Shown: positions 1 through 9,126 of the stretch, piece by piece
How the letters are laid out: each line of letters opens with the position of its first letter
Numbering within the stretch: position 1 is the stretch's first letter
Assembly: GCA_004321905.1 (NCBI GenBank)
Contig: SCQF01000039.1
Coordinates: 30,263 to 94,262, forward strand
Source of the DNA: Verrucomicrobiota bacterium
Lineage (GTDB): Bacteria > Verrucomicrobiota > Kiritimatiellia > CAIQIC01
DNA: 64,000 nt
Direction: 5' to 3'
The notes under the pieces: generated by a model
Databases searched by the model: none
What the model was told of the DNA's origin: nothing
The model's input: only the letters and a program-made list of their open reading frames with translations
Program-made: the position numbers and the translations under genes

Positions 1-2
1 GT

Positions 3-719
3 GTTTGTCGTGCCGCAGCGGAAGAGCTCATCGCGCCATTTACCAAACAGCAACGAACAGGTCGCCCCTTCGTCACGCTTAAACTGGCCCAGACGCTTGA
101 TGGACGTATTGCCGACACGCGTGGGGCGTCACGTTGGATCACGTCGCCGGAATCGCGCACCGTCGTGCAAGCACTGCGGCGGCGTGCCGATGCGATCATG
201 GTTGGCGGCGAAACGGTACGCGCCGACAATCCGCGTTTGCTGCCGCAACCCGACGAAGGGCGGTGTCCGCTGCGCGTGGTGGTTACGGCCAGCGGCAAGC
301 TGCCGCCGCGCAGCCGTGTGCTGACCGATGACCACGCGGGTTGCACCCTCGTTGCCACGACGGCGACCGGCGCGCGGCGATGGGCGCGCGTGAAGACCGC
401 CGCAAAAATCTGGACGCTGCCGGCGCGTGCCGGGAAAATTGATCTGGCGGTTTTGCTCAAGAAACTGGGTGACTGCGATTGCCTGCATGTGCTCGGCGAA
501 GGTGGCGGCAAATTGGCCGCAGAACTGTTTCGCGCGAAGCTGGTGGATGAACTCCAACTTTTCATTGCCCCCAAGTTGCTCGGCGGCGATGCGCGGCCCG
601 CCATTGGCGCTGCCGGTTGGTTGCTGAAAACCGCGCCTGCGTTGGAAATCATGGACATGCGACGCGTTGGGCCGGATATTTTGATTCAGGCAAAACCGAT
701 GAAGAAAAAATCAAGGTGA
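3..719 (+). CDS. ribD: RibD C-terminal reductase domain (5' truncated by window edge)
   Basis: This is the reductase part of bifunctional riboflavin biosynthesis protein RibD, which reduces the ribosylamino-pyrimidine intermediate with NADPH in the cytoplasm. The frame is open from base 3. It shows the family signature GRPFVTLKLAQTLDGRIA, then WITSPESR near the domain start, VGGETVRADNP, and a glycine-rich LGEGGGKLAAELF stretch near the C-terminus. The N-terminal zinc deaminase half lies outside the window. The stop at 717-719 is 4 nt before the ribE start, so the two are almost certainly one transcript. A stand-alone RibD-like reductase cannot be excluded because the N-terminus is missing. 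Confidence 0.9.
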   Translation, partial: VCRAAAEELIAPFTKQQRTGRPFVTLKLAQTLDGRIADTRGASRWITSPESRTVVQALRRRADAIMVGGETVRADNPRLLPQPDEGRCPLRVVVTASGKLPPRSRVLTDDHAGCTLVATTATGARRWARVKTAAKIWTLPARAGKIDLAVLLKKLGDCDCLHVLGEGGGKLAAELFRAKLVDELQLFIAPKLLGGDARPAIGAAGWLLKTAPALEIMDMRRVGPDILIQAKPMKKKSR

Positions 720-723
720 AGGG

Positions 724-1365
724 ATGTTCACGGGTATTATCCAGAAGATTGGCGGAATTGTGGCATTGCAGCGCAGCAGTGGCGCGGGTCGTTTGGCGCT
801 GAAGGCGGGCGCGTGGACGCCACCGGTGGCGCTCGGCGAAAGCATCGCCATCGAAGGCATCTGCCTGACCGTTGCGGAAATTTCCAGCGCTATTTTGTGG
901 TTCGATGTGCTCGAAGAAACTTTTGCCAAGACGACACTCGGCCACAAGAAAATCGGCGCTGTGGTCAATGTGGAACGCGCGGTGCGCGCCGGTGATTTTC
1001 TCGGCGGTCATATCGTCAGTGGTCACGTGGACGGGGTGGGACGGATCCAGGCCATCGGGCGCGCCGGCGCGGATCGTGTGGTGGAAGTGACGTGCGGCGC
1101 GGAAATTTTGCAGGGCGTGGTGCCGAAGGGTTCCATTGCACTCAACGGCATCAGCTTGACTGTCGTCGCGGTGAAACCGACGGCTTTCACCGTCCACATC
1201 ATTCCGCACACGTGGGCCAACACATCGCTATGTTCTGCGCGTGTGGGTGATGCGGTGAATTTGGAAACCGACCTTCTCGGCAAATATGTCGAACACCAGC
1301 TTGCCGCGCGCGAAAAATCCAAGGTTACGCCGGAGCAATTGCGCGCGGCTGGTTTTATGGATTGA
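724..1365 (+). CDS. ribE: Riboflavin synthase, alpha chain
   Basis: A 213-residue protein starting MFTGIIQKIGG, the classic riboflavin synthase N-terminus. It dismutates two 6,7-dimethyl-8-ribityllumazines to riboflavin. The two lumazine-binding barrel repeats are visible: the first around residues 1-90 (GESIAIEGICLTV, then GHIVSGHVDGVG near 95-106) and the second beginning around residue 100 (GSIALNGISLTVV). Length matches the family. It follows ribD directly and forms a riboflavin operon with it. The C-terminus ends in a basic, variable tail. Confidence 0.95.
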   Translation: MFTGIIQKIGGIVALQRSSGAGRLALKAGAWTPPVALGESIAIEGICLTVAEISSAILWFDVLEETFAKTTLGHKKIGAVVNVERAVRAGDFLGGHIVSGHVDGVGRIQAIGRAGADRVVEVTCGAEILQGVVPKGSIALNGISLTVVAVKPTAFTVHIIPHTWANTSLCSARVGDAVNLETDLLGKYVEHQLAAREKSKVTPEQLRAAGFMD

Positions 1366-1373
1366 AGACGAGC

Positions 1374-1450
1374 TGGTCGGGGCGAGTGGATTTGAACCAC
1401 CGACACCTGGCTCCCAAAACCAGTGCTCTACCAGGCTGAGCTACGCCCCG
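1374..1450 (-). tRNA. tRNA-Pro (UGG anticodon)
   Basis: On the minus strand the acceptor stem CGGGGCG (1450-1444) pairs with CGCCCCG (1384-1378). The anticodon stem CTGGT/GCCAG frames the loop TTTGGGA with anticodon TGG (proline). The T arm has GGTTCAAATCC. The discriminator A at 1377 is followed by a genomically encoded CCA (1376-1374). The gene is convergent with ribE. Confidence 0.95.
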
Positions 1451-1484
1451 GGTCGCGCGATGATGTAGCACACCGCCGCGAAAG

Positions 1485-1532
1485 TTCCAAGGCTTGGAAA
1501 AACAAAGGCCGGTTTTTTCCAAGCCTGGGAAA
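1485..1532. repeat. Paired TTCCAAG palindromes
   Basis: Two copies of the dispersed palindrome: TTCCAAGGCTTGGAAAAA (1485-1502) and TTTTTTCCAAGCCTGGGAAA (1513-1532, one mismatch). They sit between tRNA-Pro and the 3' end of the next minus-strand gene. Confidence 0.9.
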
Positions 1533-1540
1533 CTGCGCCA

Positions 1541-2434
1541 TCAAACATCGCAAATCCGCACGGCTTGTTCCAGCGAGGCGACGGGGTCGTGTTTCGGGCC
1601 ATATTCGTGCGCGACGAAACCTTGGTAGCCGGTGGCGACGATGGCGCGCATGATCGCGGGGTAGAACAATTCCTGCGCGTCATCAATTTCGTTGCGGCCC
1701 GGCACGCCGGCGGTGTGGAAGTGACCGATGTGTTGGATGTTTTCCTTGAGCGTGGCGATCACGTCGCCTTCCTGCACCTGCATGTGATAGATGTCGTAGA
1801 GCAGTTTGATGCGCTCGGAGCCGACGCGCTTGCACAGCTCGGTGCCCCACGCGGTGTGGTCGCACTGATAGTCCTTGTGATTGCGTTTGCTGTTGAGCAA
1901 CTCCATGCAGACGTTGACCTTTTTCTCCTCGGCGAACGCGGCGATTTGCTTGAGGCCCGCGACGCAGTTGACCAAGCCTTCCTCGTCGCCCAACCCCGCG
2001 CGATTACCGGAAAAGCAAATGACGTTGGGATAGCCGGCGGCGCTGGTCCGTTCGATGATCTCGCGTAATTCGGCGATCAGGTGGGCGTGATTTTCCCTGC
2101 GGTTGAAGCCCTTGCCCAGCGAAGCCTTTTCAACGCGGGACATGGAACAAATCAATCCATGTTTTTTGAGTGTTGGCCAATCGGCAGGGCTGGCGAAATC
2201 CATACCATGAATACCGAGTCGCGCACAGATTTGGCAAACTTCGTCGAGCGTTTTGATGCCGCGAAGCGGGCCGCGTCCGGCGATGCCCTGCCGGATATTG
2301 CCTTTGAGTTGCAGCGGTGCGGTGGCCGCGGCGGCGCGCAGGCTGGCGACGGGTTGCGCGGCCACGGCGACCGTCGTGGCCCCCACAAGTTTGAGCAAGC
2401 TACGACGATTGAGCGTGCGACTGGTTGGCGTCAT
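1541..2434 (-). CDS. Tat-exported TIM-barrel sugar isomerase (hydroxypyruvate isomerase-like)
   Basis: A 297-residue protein with a twin-arginine signal (RTLNRRSLLKLVGATTVAV, residues ~6-25) followed by an Ala-rich cleavage region. The body is an AP-endonuclease-2/xylose-isomerase-like TIM barrel. Candidate metal ligands are visible in VCMELLNSKRNHKDYQCD, LLYDIYHMQ, HIGHFHTAG and the final FVAHEY. The arrangement resembles hydroxypyruvate isomerase and the sugar phosphate isomerase/epimerase family. The start has a good GGAGAG ribosome site. It is divergent from the exported oxidoreductase operon at 2587, so the three genes probably serve one exported sugar pathway. The substrate is unknown. 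Confidence 0.85.
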   Translation of the reverse strand: MTPTSRTLNRRSLLKLVGATTVAVAAQPVASLRAAAATAPLQLKGNIRQGIAGRGPLRGIKTLDEVCQICARLGIHGMDFASPADWPTLKKHGLICSMSRVEKASLGKGFNRRENHAHLIAELREIIERTSAAGYPNVICFSGNRAGLGDEEGLVNCVAGLKQIAAFAEEKKVNVCMELLNSKRNHKDYQCDHTAWGTELCKRVGSERIKLLYDIYHMQVQEGDVIATLKENIQHIGHFHTAGVPGRNEIDDAQELFYPAIMRAIVATGYQGFVAHEYGPKHDPVASLEQAVRICDV

Positions 2435-2586
2435 TTATTCTCTCCTAATAGCCGGATTATGCCGACTGTGGCGCGAAACTAAACCAGCGCGTTGCCGCTG
2501 TCAATCGTCAGTCCCCCCCCAAATATTGTAGAAGTCGGCACTAAAAATTAGCCTCGTCCGTTATTGCTTCAACGAAAGGGATAGCC

Positions 2587-3903
2587 ATGGAAACCAAAAA
2601 CGTTTCGCGACGGGGGTTCATCAAGAGTGCGGCGGCGTTGGGCGTGATGGCCCCAGCGGTACCGCTCATCAACGTGCGGGCGCAAAATGCGGCCAAAAAA
2701 ATCAAAGTTGGTCTGGTCGGTTGTGGCGGGCGCGGCACGGGCGCGCTCGACAATCTGATGGATGCGGCTAAATTGGTCGGCGTCGAAATCGAACTGCTGG
2801 CGACGGCGGACGTTTTTAAAGACAAGGCGATCAAAGTCGGTTCGGCGCATGGCGTACCGGAAGCGCACTGCTTCGACGGCTTCAGTGGCTACAAAAAACT
2901 GCTCGAATTGCCGGTGGAACTCGTGCTGTTGGCGACGGCGCCGACCTTCCGTCCGGTGCACTTCGAAGCGGCGGCGGCGGCGGGCAAACACGTGTTCATA
3001 GAAAAACCCGTTGCGGTGGATCCGCCGGGCGTGCGCCGCGTGATCGCCGCCGGCGAGGTGGCGAAGCAAAAGGGCCTGACCGTTGTTGCCGGCACGCAGC
3101 GCCGGCATAAAGCGGGCTATTTACAAGTTGCCAGGGCGGTTCAAGATGGGTTGATCGGCAACATCGTCGGTGGGCGCGTTTCGTGGTGTATGGGCGCGCT
3201 GTGGTTCAAGCCGCGGGAACCGGGCGAGGACGACGCGCACTATCTGGTGCGCAACTGGACGAGTTTTGCGGGAATGTCCGGCGACCACATCGTCGAGCAG
3301 CATGTTCATCAACTTGATGTGGCCAATTGGTTGATCGGGCGCACGCCGAAGCAAGCGGTGGGCTTTGGCGGCCGCGCGCGGCGGCAGACCGGCGATCAGT
3401 TCGACTTCTTCAGCGTGGACTATGACTACGACAACGAGTTGCATATCCACAGTATGTGCCGGCAGATCAACGGCACCTATGGCGGCGTTTGGGAGCAGTT
3501 CATCGGCACCAAGGGCACCACGATGGGCGGCAGCAATATGCGGACCTTTGATGGCAAAAAACTGGAACTGCCGGAAATCAAATTGCCGTCCGACATCGAG
3601 ATAGTGCAGGAGCACGTGGACTTGCTCAACAGCCTTCTCCAAAATCAAGGCTTGAATGGCGCGCAAACGGTGGCGTATTCCACGTTGACCGCGATCATGG
3701 GGCGCATCGCCGCCTACACCGGCGAGCTGGTGCGTTGGTCGGATTTGATGGAGCACCAGGATTCGCGGTTCTATAACCTGACGCTCACGCCGGTGGCCGA
3801 TGATTTTGAAAAAGGCGCGGTCATCGCGCCGCCGGATGATGTCATGCCCGTGCCGGGTACCGATGGTGGAAACAAGAAAAACAAAAAAGGAAAACACGCA
3901 TGA
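2587..3903 (+). CDS. Tat-exported Gfo/Idh/MocA family oxidoreductase
   Basis: A 438-residue NAD(P)-dependent sugar dehydrogenase-like protein. The N-terminus has a twin-arginine signal (VSRRGFIKSAAALGVMAPA). A Rossmann motif KVGLVGCGGRGTGALDN follows at ~38-54, with EKP in HVFIEKPVAVDP (typical catalytic Lys region) near residues 138-150. A C-terminal alpha/beta domain contains the histidine-rich GDHIVEQHVHQLDV segment. Lys-rich residues NKKNKKGKHA end the protein. It overlaps the next isomerase by 4 nt (ATGA). Such exported pairs are common in PVC bacteria (family knowledge). The substrate cannot be told from sequence. Confidence 0.9.
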   Translation: METKNVSRRGFIKSAAALGVMAPAVPLINVRAQNAAKKIKVGLVGCGGRGTGALDNLMDAAKLVGVEIELLATADVFKDKAIKVGSAHGVPEAHCFDGFSGYKKLLELPVELVLLATAPTFRPVHFEAAAAAGKHVFIEKPVAVDPPGVRRVIAAGEVAKQKGLTVVAGTQRRHKAGYLQVARAVQDGLIGNIVGGRVSWCMGALWFKPREPGEDDAHYLVRNWTSFAGMSGDHIVEQHVHQLDVANWLIGRTPKQAVGFGGRARRQTGDQFDFFSVDYDYDNELHIHSMCRQINGTYGGVWEQFIGTKGTTMGGSNMRTFDGKKLELPEIKLPSDIEIVQEHVDLLNSLLQNQGLNGAQTVAYSTLTAIMGRIAAYTGELVRWSDLMEHQDSRFYNLTLTPVADDFEKGAVIAPPDDVMPVPGTDGGNKKNKKGKHA

Positions 3904-4745
3904 AGAAAGTGATCTTGTGCATGGCGGCGGTCGCCTTGAGCGGCCTCTTAGTCCATGCGCGCAATGATGCCGCCGCCGAACAACTCGGCTGGAAGCTCGG
4001 TTCGCAGGCCTACACCTTCCGCGCCCTCTCGTTCTTCGAGACCGTGGATAAGCTGCACGAACTCGGGATCAAGTATGTCGAGATGTATCCCGGTCAGGCG
4101 CTCAAGCCGGGCGTGAAAGCTAAAACCGGCCCCACGATGACCGAGGCGGAAACCGCCGATATGCAGGCCAAGCTCCAAGCGGCCGGTGTCAAAGTCGTCA
4201 GTTTCGGCGTGGCGCCGATCCCCGACAAAACCGAGACCGAAGCTCGTCGGCGCTTCGCCTGGGGCAAAAAACTGGGTATCGAAACGTTTGTCACCGAAAC
4301 CGTGCCCACGCCGATGCTCGACAAACTAAGCCAGGAATACGGCATCAAGATTGCGCTACACAATCATCCCAAGACGTGGCCATCGGAGCAGGTGTTGACT
4401 GCGTGCGCAGGCCTGAGCAAGAACGTCGGTTCCTGTTCCGACACCGGGCATTGGAAGCGCGCGGGACATGTGCCCGTGGAGCAGCTCAAGAAACTCGAAG
4501 GCCGGATCATCGAGTTGCACTTCAAGGATGTGGCGGCGGACGGCAAGGGGAAAGGTGGCTATACCGATCGTCCGTGGGGCACCGGCGAAGGCAATGTGAA
4601 GGCCATGCTCGCCGAACTCAAACGGCAGGGCTTCAAGGGTCATTTCCAGATTGAATACGAACACGGCACCGTGCCGGAGCTGATGCGCGATCTGCCGCTC
4701 TGCATCGAATATTTCGACAAAGAAGCGGCTGAACTCGCGAAATAA
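3900..4745 (+). CDS. Exported sugar phosphate isomerase/epimerase-like TIM barrel
   Basis: A 281-residue protein with a Sec signal peptide (MKKVILCMAAVALSGLLVHA, residues 1-20) and an AP-endonuclease-2-like TIM barrel. Candidate metal-site residues occur in YVEMYPG, IALHNHPKTWP, GSCSDTGHW, IELHFKDV and FQIEYEHG. The ATGA overlap with the upstream Gfo/Idh/MocA gene implies translational coupling and a joint role in oxidation and isomerisation of a sugar outside the cytoplasm. It is similar in fold to the divergent gene at 1541-2434 but uses a Sec rather than a Tat signal. Confidence 0.88.
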   Translation: MKKVILCMAAVALSGLLVHARNDAAAEQLGWKLGSQAYTFRALSFFETVDKLHELGIKYVEMYPGQALKPGVKAKTGPTMTEAETADMQAKLQAAGVKVVSFGVAPIPDKTETEARRRFAWGKKLGIETFVTETVPTPMLDKLSQEYGIKIALHNHPKTWPSEQVLTACAGLSKNVGSCSDTGHWKRAGHVPVEQLKKLEGRIIELHFKDVAADGKGKGGYTDRPWGTGEGNVKAMLAELKRQGFKGHFQIEYEHGTVPELMRDLPLCIEYFDKEAAELAK

Positions 4746-4762
4746 GAAAAATTCAGTTCGCG

Positions 4763-4811
4763 TTTCCAAGCCTTGGAAAAATCGCTCAAACGGTTTTCCA
4801 AGGCTTGGAAC
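4763..4811. repeat. Paired TTCCAAG palindromes
   Basis: Copies TTTCCAAGCCTTGGAAAAA (4763-4781) and TTTTCCAAGGCTTGGAA (4794-4810), start to start 31 bp. They lie between two convergent genes. Confidence 0.92.
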
Positions 4812-4845
4812 TTTTTGGGAGGGCGAGACTGGTCGAGCTGTAGCG

Positions 4846-5817
4846 TCAGAAGATTTTGAACTTCGGCAGGTCTTGGATGTCCACCATGCCGGCGAGCCGC
4901 CCGCGCTCGTCCACGACCACGAGATCGTCAATGTTTTGCTTCTCGTAGATCGCCAACACGTCTACGGCGAGATCATTCTGCCGCACGGTGATCGGCTGGG
5001 CCGTCATCACCTGCTCAACCGTCATATCCGCGAGCGGCGGACCATCGTTCAAATGCCGCCGTAGATCACCATCGGTAAAAATTCCGAGCACGATATCGTT
5101 GGCGTCCACCACGGCCACGGCGCCAGCGCGCGCGCTGGTCATCGCCAGCACGGCATCGCGTACGCGCTGGTCGCTGCGCACCTTGGCCAGTCGCTCGCCG
5201 GTACGCATGATGTCCGCGACGCGTAGCAGCAGCGTCCGACCAATCGCACCGCCGGGATGCAGCTTGGCGTAGTCCTCGCGCTTGAAGCCGCGCGCCTCCA
5301 AGAGCACCATCGCCAACGCGTCGCCCACGACGAGCGTCACCGTCGTGCTCGTCGTCGGTGCGAGATTGAAGGCACCGGCTTCGCGTTCGACGGCCACGTT
5401 GATGACCACATCGGCGTCACGACCCAGTGCGCTATCCGGTTCACCCGTGATCGCGATAATCGGGACTTTCTGGCGCTTGATGACTAAAATCAGGTTCTGC
5501 AATTCTTCCGACGCACCGGAATAACTCAACGCCAACACGACATCGTTGGGCGCCATCAAGCCAAGATCGCCGTGCATCGCGTCGGAAGGATGCAAGAACA
5601 CCGCCGGGCAGCCGGTACTCGTCAGCGTCGCCGCGATCTTCTGGCCAATCGGCGCATTCTTGCCAACGCCGGTGACAAGAATTTTGCCGCGTTTGCGCAG
5701 GCCTTCCAAAATCAGGTCCACGGCTTTGGAAAAGCCGCCATCGAGACTCTCGCGCAGCCGCTGCAAACCGGCCAATTCGATGTCTATCACTTCGCGCGCT
5801 TTGTTGACGTAATTCAT
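4846..5817 (-). CDS. kdsD: Arabinose-5-phosphate isomerase (SIS plus two CBS domains)
   Basis: A 323-residue KdsD/KpsF-type enzyme that converts ribulose 5-phosphate to arabinose 5-phosphate, the first step to KDO of lipopolysaccharide. The SIS domain covers about residues 30-170, with GKILVTGVGKNAPIGQKIA, FLHPSDAMHGDLG and LALSYSGASEEL. The linker contains KLHPGGAIGRTLL. Two CBS modules follow (about 205-262 and 270-323, ending MVDIQDLPKFKIF). Length and order match the family. It implies a lipopolysaccharide-bearing outer membrane. The gene is flanked on both sides by palindromic repeats. Confidence 0.94.
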   Translation of the reverse strand: MNYVNKAREVIDIELAGLQRLRESLDGGFSKAVDLILEGLRKRGKILVTGVGKNAPIGQKIAATLTSTGCPAVFLHPSDAMHGDLGLMAPNDVVLALSYSGASEELQNLILVIKRQKVPIIAITGEPDSALGRDADVVINVAVEREAGAFNLAPTTSTTVTLVVGDALAMVLLEARGFKREDYAKLHPGGAIGRTLLLRVADIMRTGERLAKVRSDQRVRDAVLAMTSARAGAVAVVDANDIVLGIFTDGDLRRHLNDGPPLADMTVEQVMTAQPITVRQNDLAVDVLAIYEKQNIDDLVVVDERGRLAGMVDIQDLPKFKIF

Positions 5818-5826
5818 AGCTGTATA

Positions 5827-5895
5827 TTTTCCTTGGTCGCCTTAGGCGACCAAGGGTTGGAAAGCGACCGGCGCAACTTTTCCAGAGTTTGGAAA
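5827..5895. repeat. Composite palindrome plus TTCCAAG-type copy
   Basis: TTTTCCTTGGTCGCC-TTA-GGCGACCAAGG followed by GTTGGAAA (5827-5863): the outer arms of the dispersed palindrome enclose an extra perfect 11-bp stem. A weaker copy, TTTTCCAGAGTTTGGAAA, follows at 5878-5895. The element occupies the gap upstream of kdsD. Confidence 0.82.
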
Positions 5896-5911
5896 CGTTG
5901 GCGAGTTTTTT

Positions 5912-8900
5912 CTACGGCTCAACTTCCAGATGAAAATCCCGTTTCGCCGGATACGTCCACGTCGTCCACGGCTGGCCGTCGCGTTTGAACACCACGCCAC
6001 CATCGGTTTTGCAGAAGCCGAAATCAATCACCTTCTCTGCGGTGTTCAGATGTTGCCGGAACCATTCTGCCCGTGACAGACCGGGACGTTGCCACGGCTC
6101 AAAGCGGAAGGTTTTGCCGCCATCGGCCACGACCAAATCGCCGAGCCGAATGCGGTTGGAGTTATCATCGGCGTCGGCCAGCGGAAAACTTTCGTGGCCG
6201 TTCCAGAGGCCGATCCACCACGTATAGTGGCCATCAGCGATATGTTCCGGCAGCCGCAATTCATGCGGCCCATCGAGCACCTCCATGCCATTGGTCCACG
6301 TCGCGGTCGGCGTTTTCAGGGCGTGGTCTTGCAAAAAAATGGTCTGCCAACCGGAGTAATTGTTGGTGGGTACGTCGAAGTGCACAAAACTCCGAAAGCC
6401 GCCGGGCATCGGCGTGCCGACTTTCCAAACATAGGAAAATTGGATACGCCGCTTTTCCAAGGCTTGGAAATTTTCAACGCGCGGACAAATCGGCAAGCCT
6501 GATTGCCAATCGCGTGCGCGCCGGGCGTTGGCCAGTCGCAGTTCGGGCGCGTTGACAAAGTCCACGATCACGCCCTCGCGCCACACCGTGCCGGCGGCGA
6601 AATCAGTGTTCGTGGCAAACCAGCCGAATTGCGGCAGCGTTTGACCGGCGGCGGCGAAATCCTCGGCGGCGTTGTTGGCGGTGATCGTCAGGCCGTTGGC
6701 GTAGGTGATGCGGACGCGATTGAAGTCCCGCGCCTTGGCCGCAGCGGTGGCATCGGCCCACTGGCCGTTGACGAAATAGCGGATATCGCTGACGCGCTGA
6801 TCGGCGTGGCGGGAGGTCACGGGCGTCATCAGATGCTGCTCCAGCCACGCCGCGCCGGGTTCCCGCCACAGACCTTGGCTCAGAAAACCAATGTGGCCAT
6901 AGACGATTTCCTGCATGCGGTATTGATCGCGCGCGACCATCGGCATCCCACCGCCCCACGGCGGGGTTTTGCCGTACCAGCGTTCATAATAACCTTGGCC
7001 GTGATTGATTTGCAGCGGATGGATGCGCAGCAGATCGAAGTCCACGGCGAGTGGCGCGTTCATTCCGTCGCGCTCCGGCCAGCCGGTGCCGAATTGCGCT
7101 TCGACGCCATCGAGCCAGCCGCTCCATAGCCAGTGGCGATTGCCTTCCCCGGTTATGGGGCCGGAGTGAACGTCGCGTTCGTACTGCCAAAGTTTTCGAT
7201 GTGCATCCCACACGGATTGGATTTGGCCCGCGCCCGGCACGCCAGCCTGATGATCGAGATGAAACCATGGCGGCACGCACGAATGGACGTCGAGATAGCC
7301 GGCGGTCGTGCCATAGCGCCGGTGGATTTCCGGCGACTGCTCACCGGCCAACCGCAACATGACCGAAGGTTTGATGGCAAAGGACTGGAGCTGCGTGCCT
7401 TTGTTGAACCAACTCTTTTCGGGTTTTCCATCGCTCTGCAAGGCGAGGTCGTTGGTCGTGAAGTGTTCGTAGTTGGGATAATAGTCCACGTAGTTTTCGT
7501 GTAACGCGAACTGATGACCAAGCCGCTGGGCGGTTTTCGCGAGGCGCTGCATCGCCGGTTCGCCGCCTTGCTGGGCGCGTGCGGGGAAATGCGCCGGCAG
7601 ACCGTTGTCATAGCCATCGCGCTGCCAGCTATGGAAGATGATCAGATCGTTGCGGATGTCATAGTCCGCCAAGGTGTCGGGGCTTTGCGCGCTCGCGTCG
7701 AACGCGCTTCCGTTCCAGATATCCAGCACGATGCGTCGGCCCATTTCCGCGCGCCACGGCGAGGGCGGATTGGGGATGTTCGCCAGCGTCTCATCCACAT
7801 GCCACGCCGCCGTGAAAATGAAGCGCTCGCGCAGCCCGTGCCGCGCGCCATCGGTCAACGGCTCATAAACCGCTTTGTCTTCGCGGAATTGCGACGCACC
7901 GGAAGCTATCCAGTCGGGAAAGCTACTGACGAAAAGATTTTCCAAGGGCAGGAAATAAACATCGTGTTCGCAGTAGGGCATCGGTACGCGGTGCCGGAGC
8001 AGCGCGCCCCAATGCCCCGGATTCAACTCCTTGATCCACGGCTGGTCGCACGTCATTTCGAGTACGAGGCTTTTCTGTTCCAGCCGCGCGGTAGTTTGCA
8101 ACGCCGCTTGCGCGCCGCTGGCATTGGTGAAAATTTGGATACACTCAACGGCGTCGCTCCAGAAAAGTTTGCGCGCCCGCATAGTGAGCGGCGCGACGGG
8201 CTGCGTCCACGTGATGTTCGCGCCAAGAACCAACGGAATCTCGATGTTTTGGTCGCCCATCATCTGGGCATGCAGTCGAAACGCGCCGAATGGCGCGGCG
8301 GGTGTAGCCGCATCCATATTCCACGTATATGCCAGTTCGCCATCCGCACCGTGATAGCTCAACGTTGCAGTGTGACCCGCAAGTTGGGCGCTGGTCTTGC
8401 CGTTGAACCCGGAGAGCGGTGCCCAGCTTTTATTTTGCTTGGCGGAAAGCTTGCGCAAATCCAGCGGCGGCGGCGCGCGGAAGGTCGTCTGGGTTTGGAG
8501 TCCCGGCAGAACCAGCTTGCGTCCGATCCACAGGGTTTGATCGCAGACCGTGTTGTTCTGCGGGCCGGGCGTGACCTCGAAGCGGATGGCAACCGTCTCG
8601 CCCGCCCACGGCGCGAGGTCCACACGAAACGGTTGTTCGGTGCTGCCGTTACGGTGCTCTTCCCAAGCGGTGCGCCCGTTGATCGCAACCCGGTAGGTGA
8701 CGCCATCGGATTTTTCCGTGCCATGCTGCATCATCGTGCAGCCTTCGATGGTGCCGGCGGGCGTCTTGGGCAGCTGGAGGGTGAATGCCTGAAATACAAT
8801 CCCCGGTCCCTTTTTATGCGGCGGATGCATGAAGCAGGCCGACCGGTTGCCGGAGGTCGTGCTCGGCAGAGCGACCGCACCCGTCGCCTCATCGCGGAAC

Positions 8901-9064
8901 CCCTCCACGCCAGTCTCAAAACTATTGGTGACGCCACGGAGGATGTAACCGGATTGCACCTGTCCGATATCGTCGAAATTCAACTCCGGTTCCAGCGGTG
9001 TAATCGTCGTCGCAGTAGCCGCAATCAGTGGAGCCGCGCAGATCGCCAACAAAAACGATTTCAT
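5912..9064 (-). CDS. Large exported glycoside-hydrolase-like protein
   Basis: A 1050-residue protein from the ATG at 9064, which begins MKSFLLAICAAPLIAATA (Sec signal); a 12-codon upstream extension is unlikely. After a ~180-residue beta-rich carbohydrate-binding-like region, the middle looks like a TIM-barrel hydrolase: FALHENYVDYYPNYEHF, TAGYLDVHSCVPP and SGPITGEGNRHWLW. The Asp of YLDVHS and Glu of TGEGNRH are candidate catalytic acids (inference). The C-terminal ~150 residues resemble a beta-sandwich. It resembles uncharacterised DUF5696/GH101-like proteins in layout, but I cannot assign a family or substrate. One TTCCAAG palindrome is translated inside it as NFQALEKR. Confidence 0.7.
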   Translation of the reverse strand: MKSFLLAICAAPLIAATATTITPLEPELNFDDIGQVQSGYILRGVTNSFETGVEGFRDEATGAVALPSTTSGNRSACFMHPPHKKGPGIVFQAFTLQLPKTPAGTIEGCTMMQHGTEKSDGVTYRVAINGRTAWEEHRNGSTEQPFRVDLAPWAGETVAIRFEVTPGPQNNTVCDQTLWIGRKLVLPGLQTQTTFRAPPPLDLRKLSAKQNKSWAPLSGFNGKTSAQLAGHTATLSYHGADGELAYTWNMDAATPAAPFGAFRLHAQMMGDQNIEIPLVLGANITWTQPVAPLTMRARKLFWSDAVECIQIFTNASGAQAALQTTARLEQKSLVLEMTCDQPWIKELNPGHWGALLRHRVPMPYCEHDVYFLPLENLFVSSFPDWIASGASQFREDKAVYEPLTDGARHGLRERFIFTAAWHVDETLANIPNPPSPWRAEMGRRIVLDIWNGSAFDASAQSPDTLADYDIRNDLIIFHSWQRDGYDNGLPAHFPARAQQGGEPAMQRLAKTAQRLGHQFALHENYVDYYPNYEHFTTNDLALQSDGKPEKSWFNKGTQLQSFAIKPSVMLRLAGEQSPEIHRRYGTTAGYLDVHSCVPPWFHLDHQAGVPGAGQIQSVWDAHRKLWQYERDVHSGPITGEGNRHWLWSGWLDGVEAQFGTGWPERDGMNAPLAVDFDLLRIHPLQINHGQGYYERWYGKTPPWGGGMPMVARDQYRMQEIVYGHIGFLSQGLWREPGAAWLEQHLMTPVTSRHADQRVSDIRYFVNGQWADATAAAKARDFNRVRITYANGLTITANNAAEDFAAAGQTLPQFGWFATNTDFAAGTVWREGVIVDFVNAPELRLANARRARDWQSGLPICPRVENFQALEKRRIQFSYVWKVGTPMPGGFRSFVHFDVPTNNYSGWQTIFLQDHALKTPTATWTNGMEVLDGPHELRLPEHIADGHYTWWIGLWNGHESFPLADADDNSNRIRLGDLVVADGGKTFRFEPWQRPGLSRAEWFRQHLNTAEKVIDFGFCKTDGGVVFKRDGQPWTTWTYPAKRDFHLEVEP
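6453..6474. repeat. TTCCAAG palindrome inside a coding region
   Basis: TTTTCCAAGGCTTGGAAATTTT lies within the large exported protein and is read as FQALEK on the minus strand. A degenerate partner CTTTCCAAACATAGGAAAA is at 6421-6439, about 32 bp away. Confidence 0.88.
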
Positions 9065-9126
9065 GCGCCGAAGCTTCGCAGGAATGCCCAGCGGCGACAA
9101 GTTGTATTCCGGGGTTTGAAGCCTAT

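Noticed and set aside
1..730. An FMN riboswitch for the ribD-ribE operon.
   Set aside because: The operon start is outside the window and the ribD-ribE junction is only 4 nt, so none can be assessed here.
2435..2586. Promoters in the divergent gap before the Gfo/Idh/MocA gene.
   Set aside because: No -35/-10 pair was convincing on either strand; only ribosome sites (GGAGAG and AAGGG) are clear.
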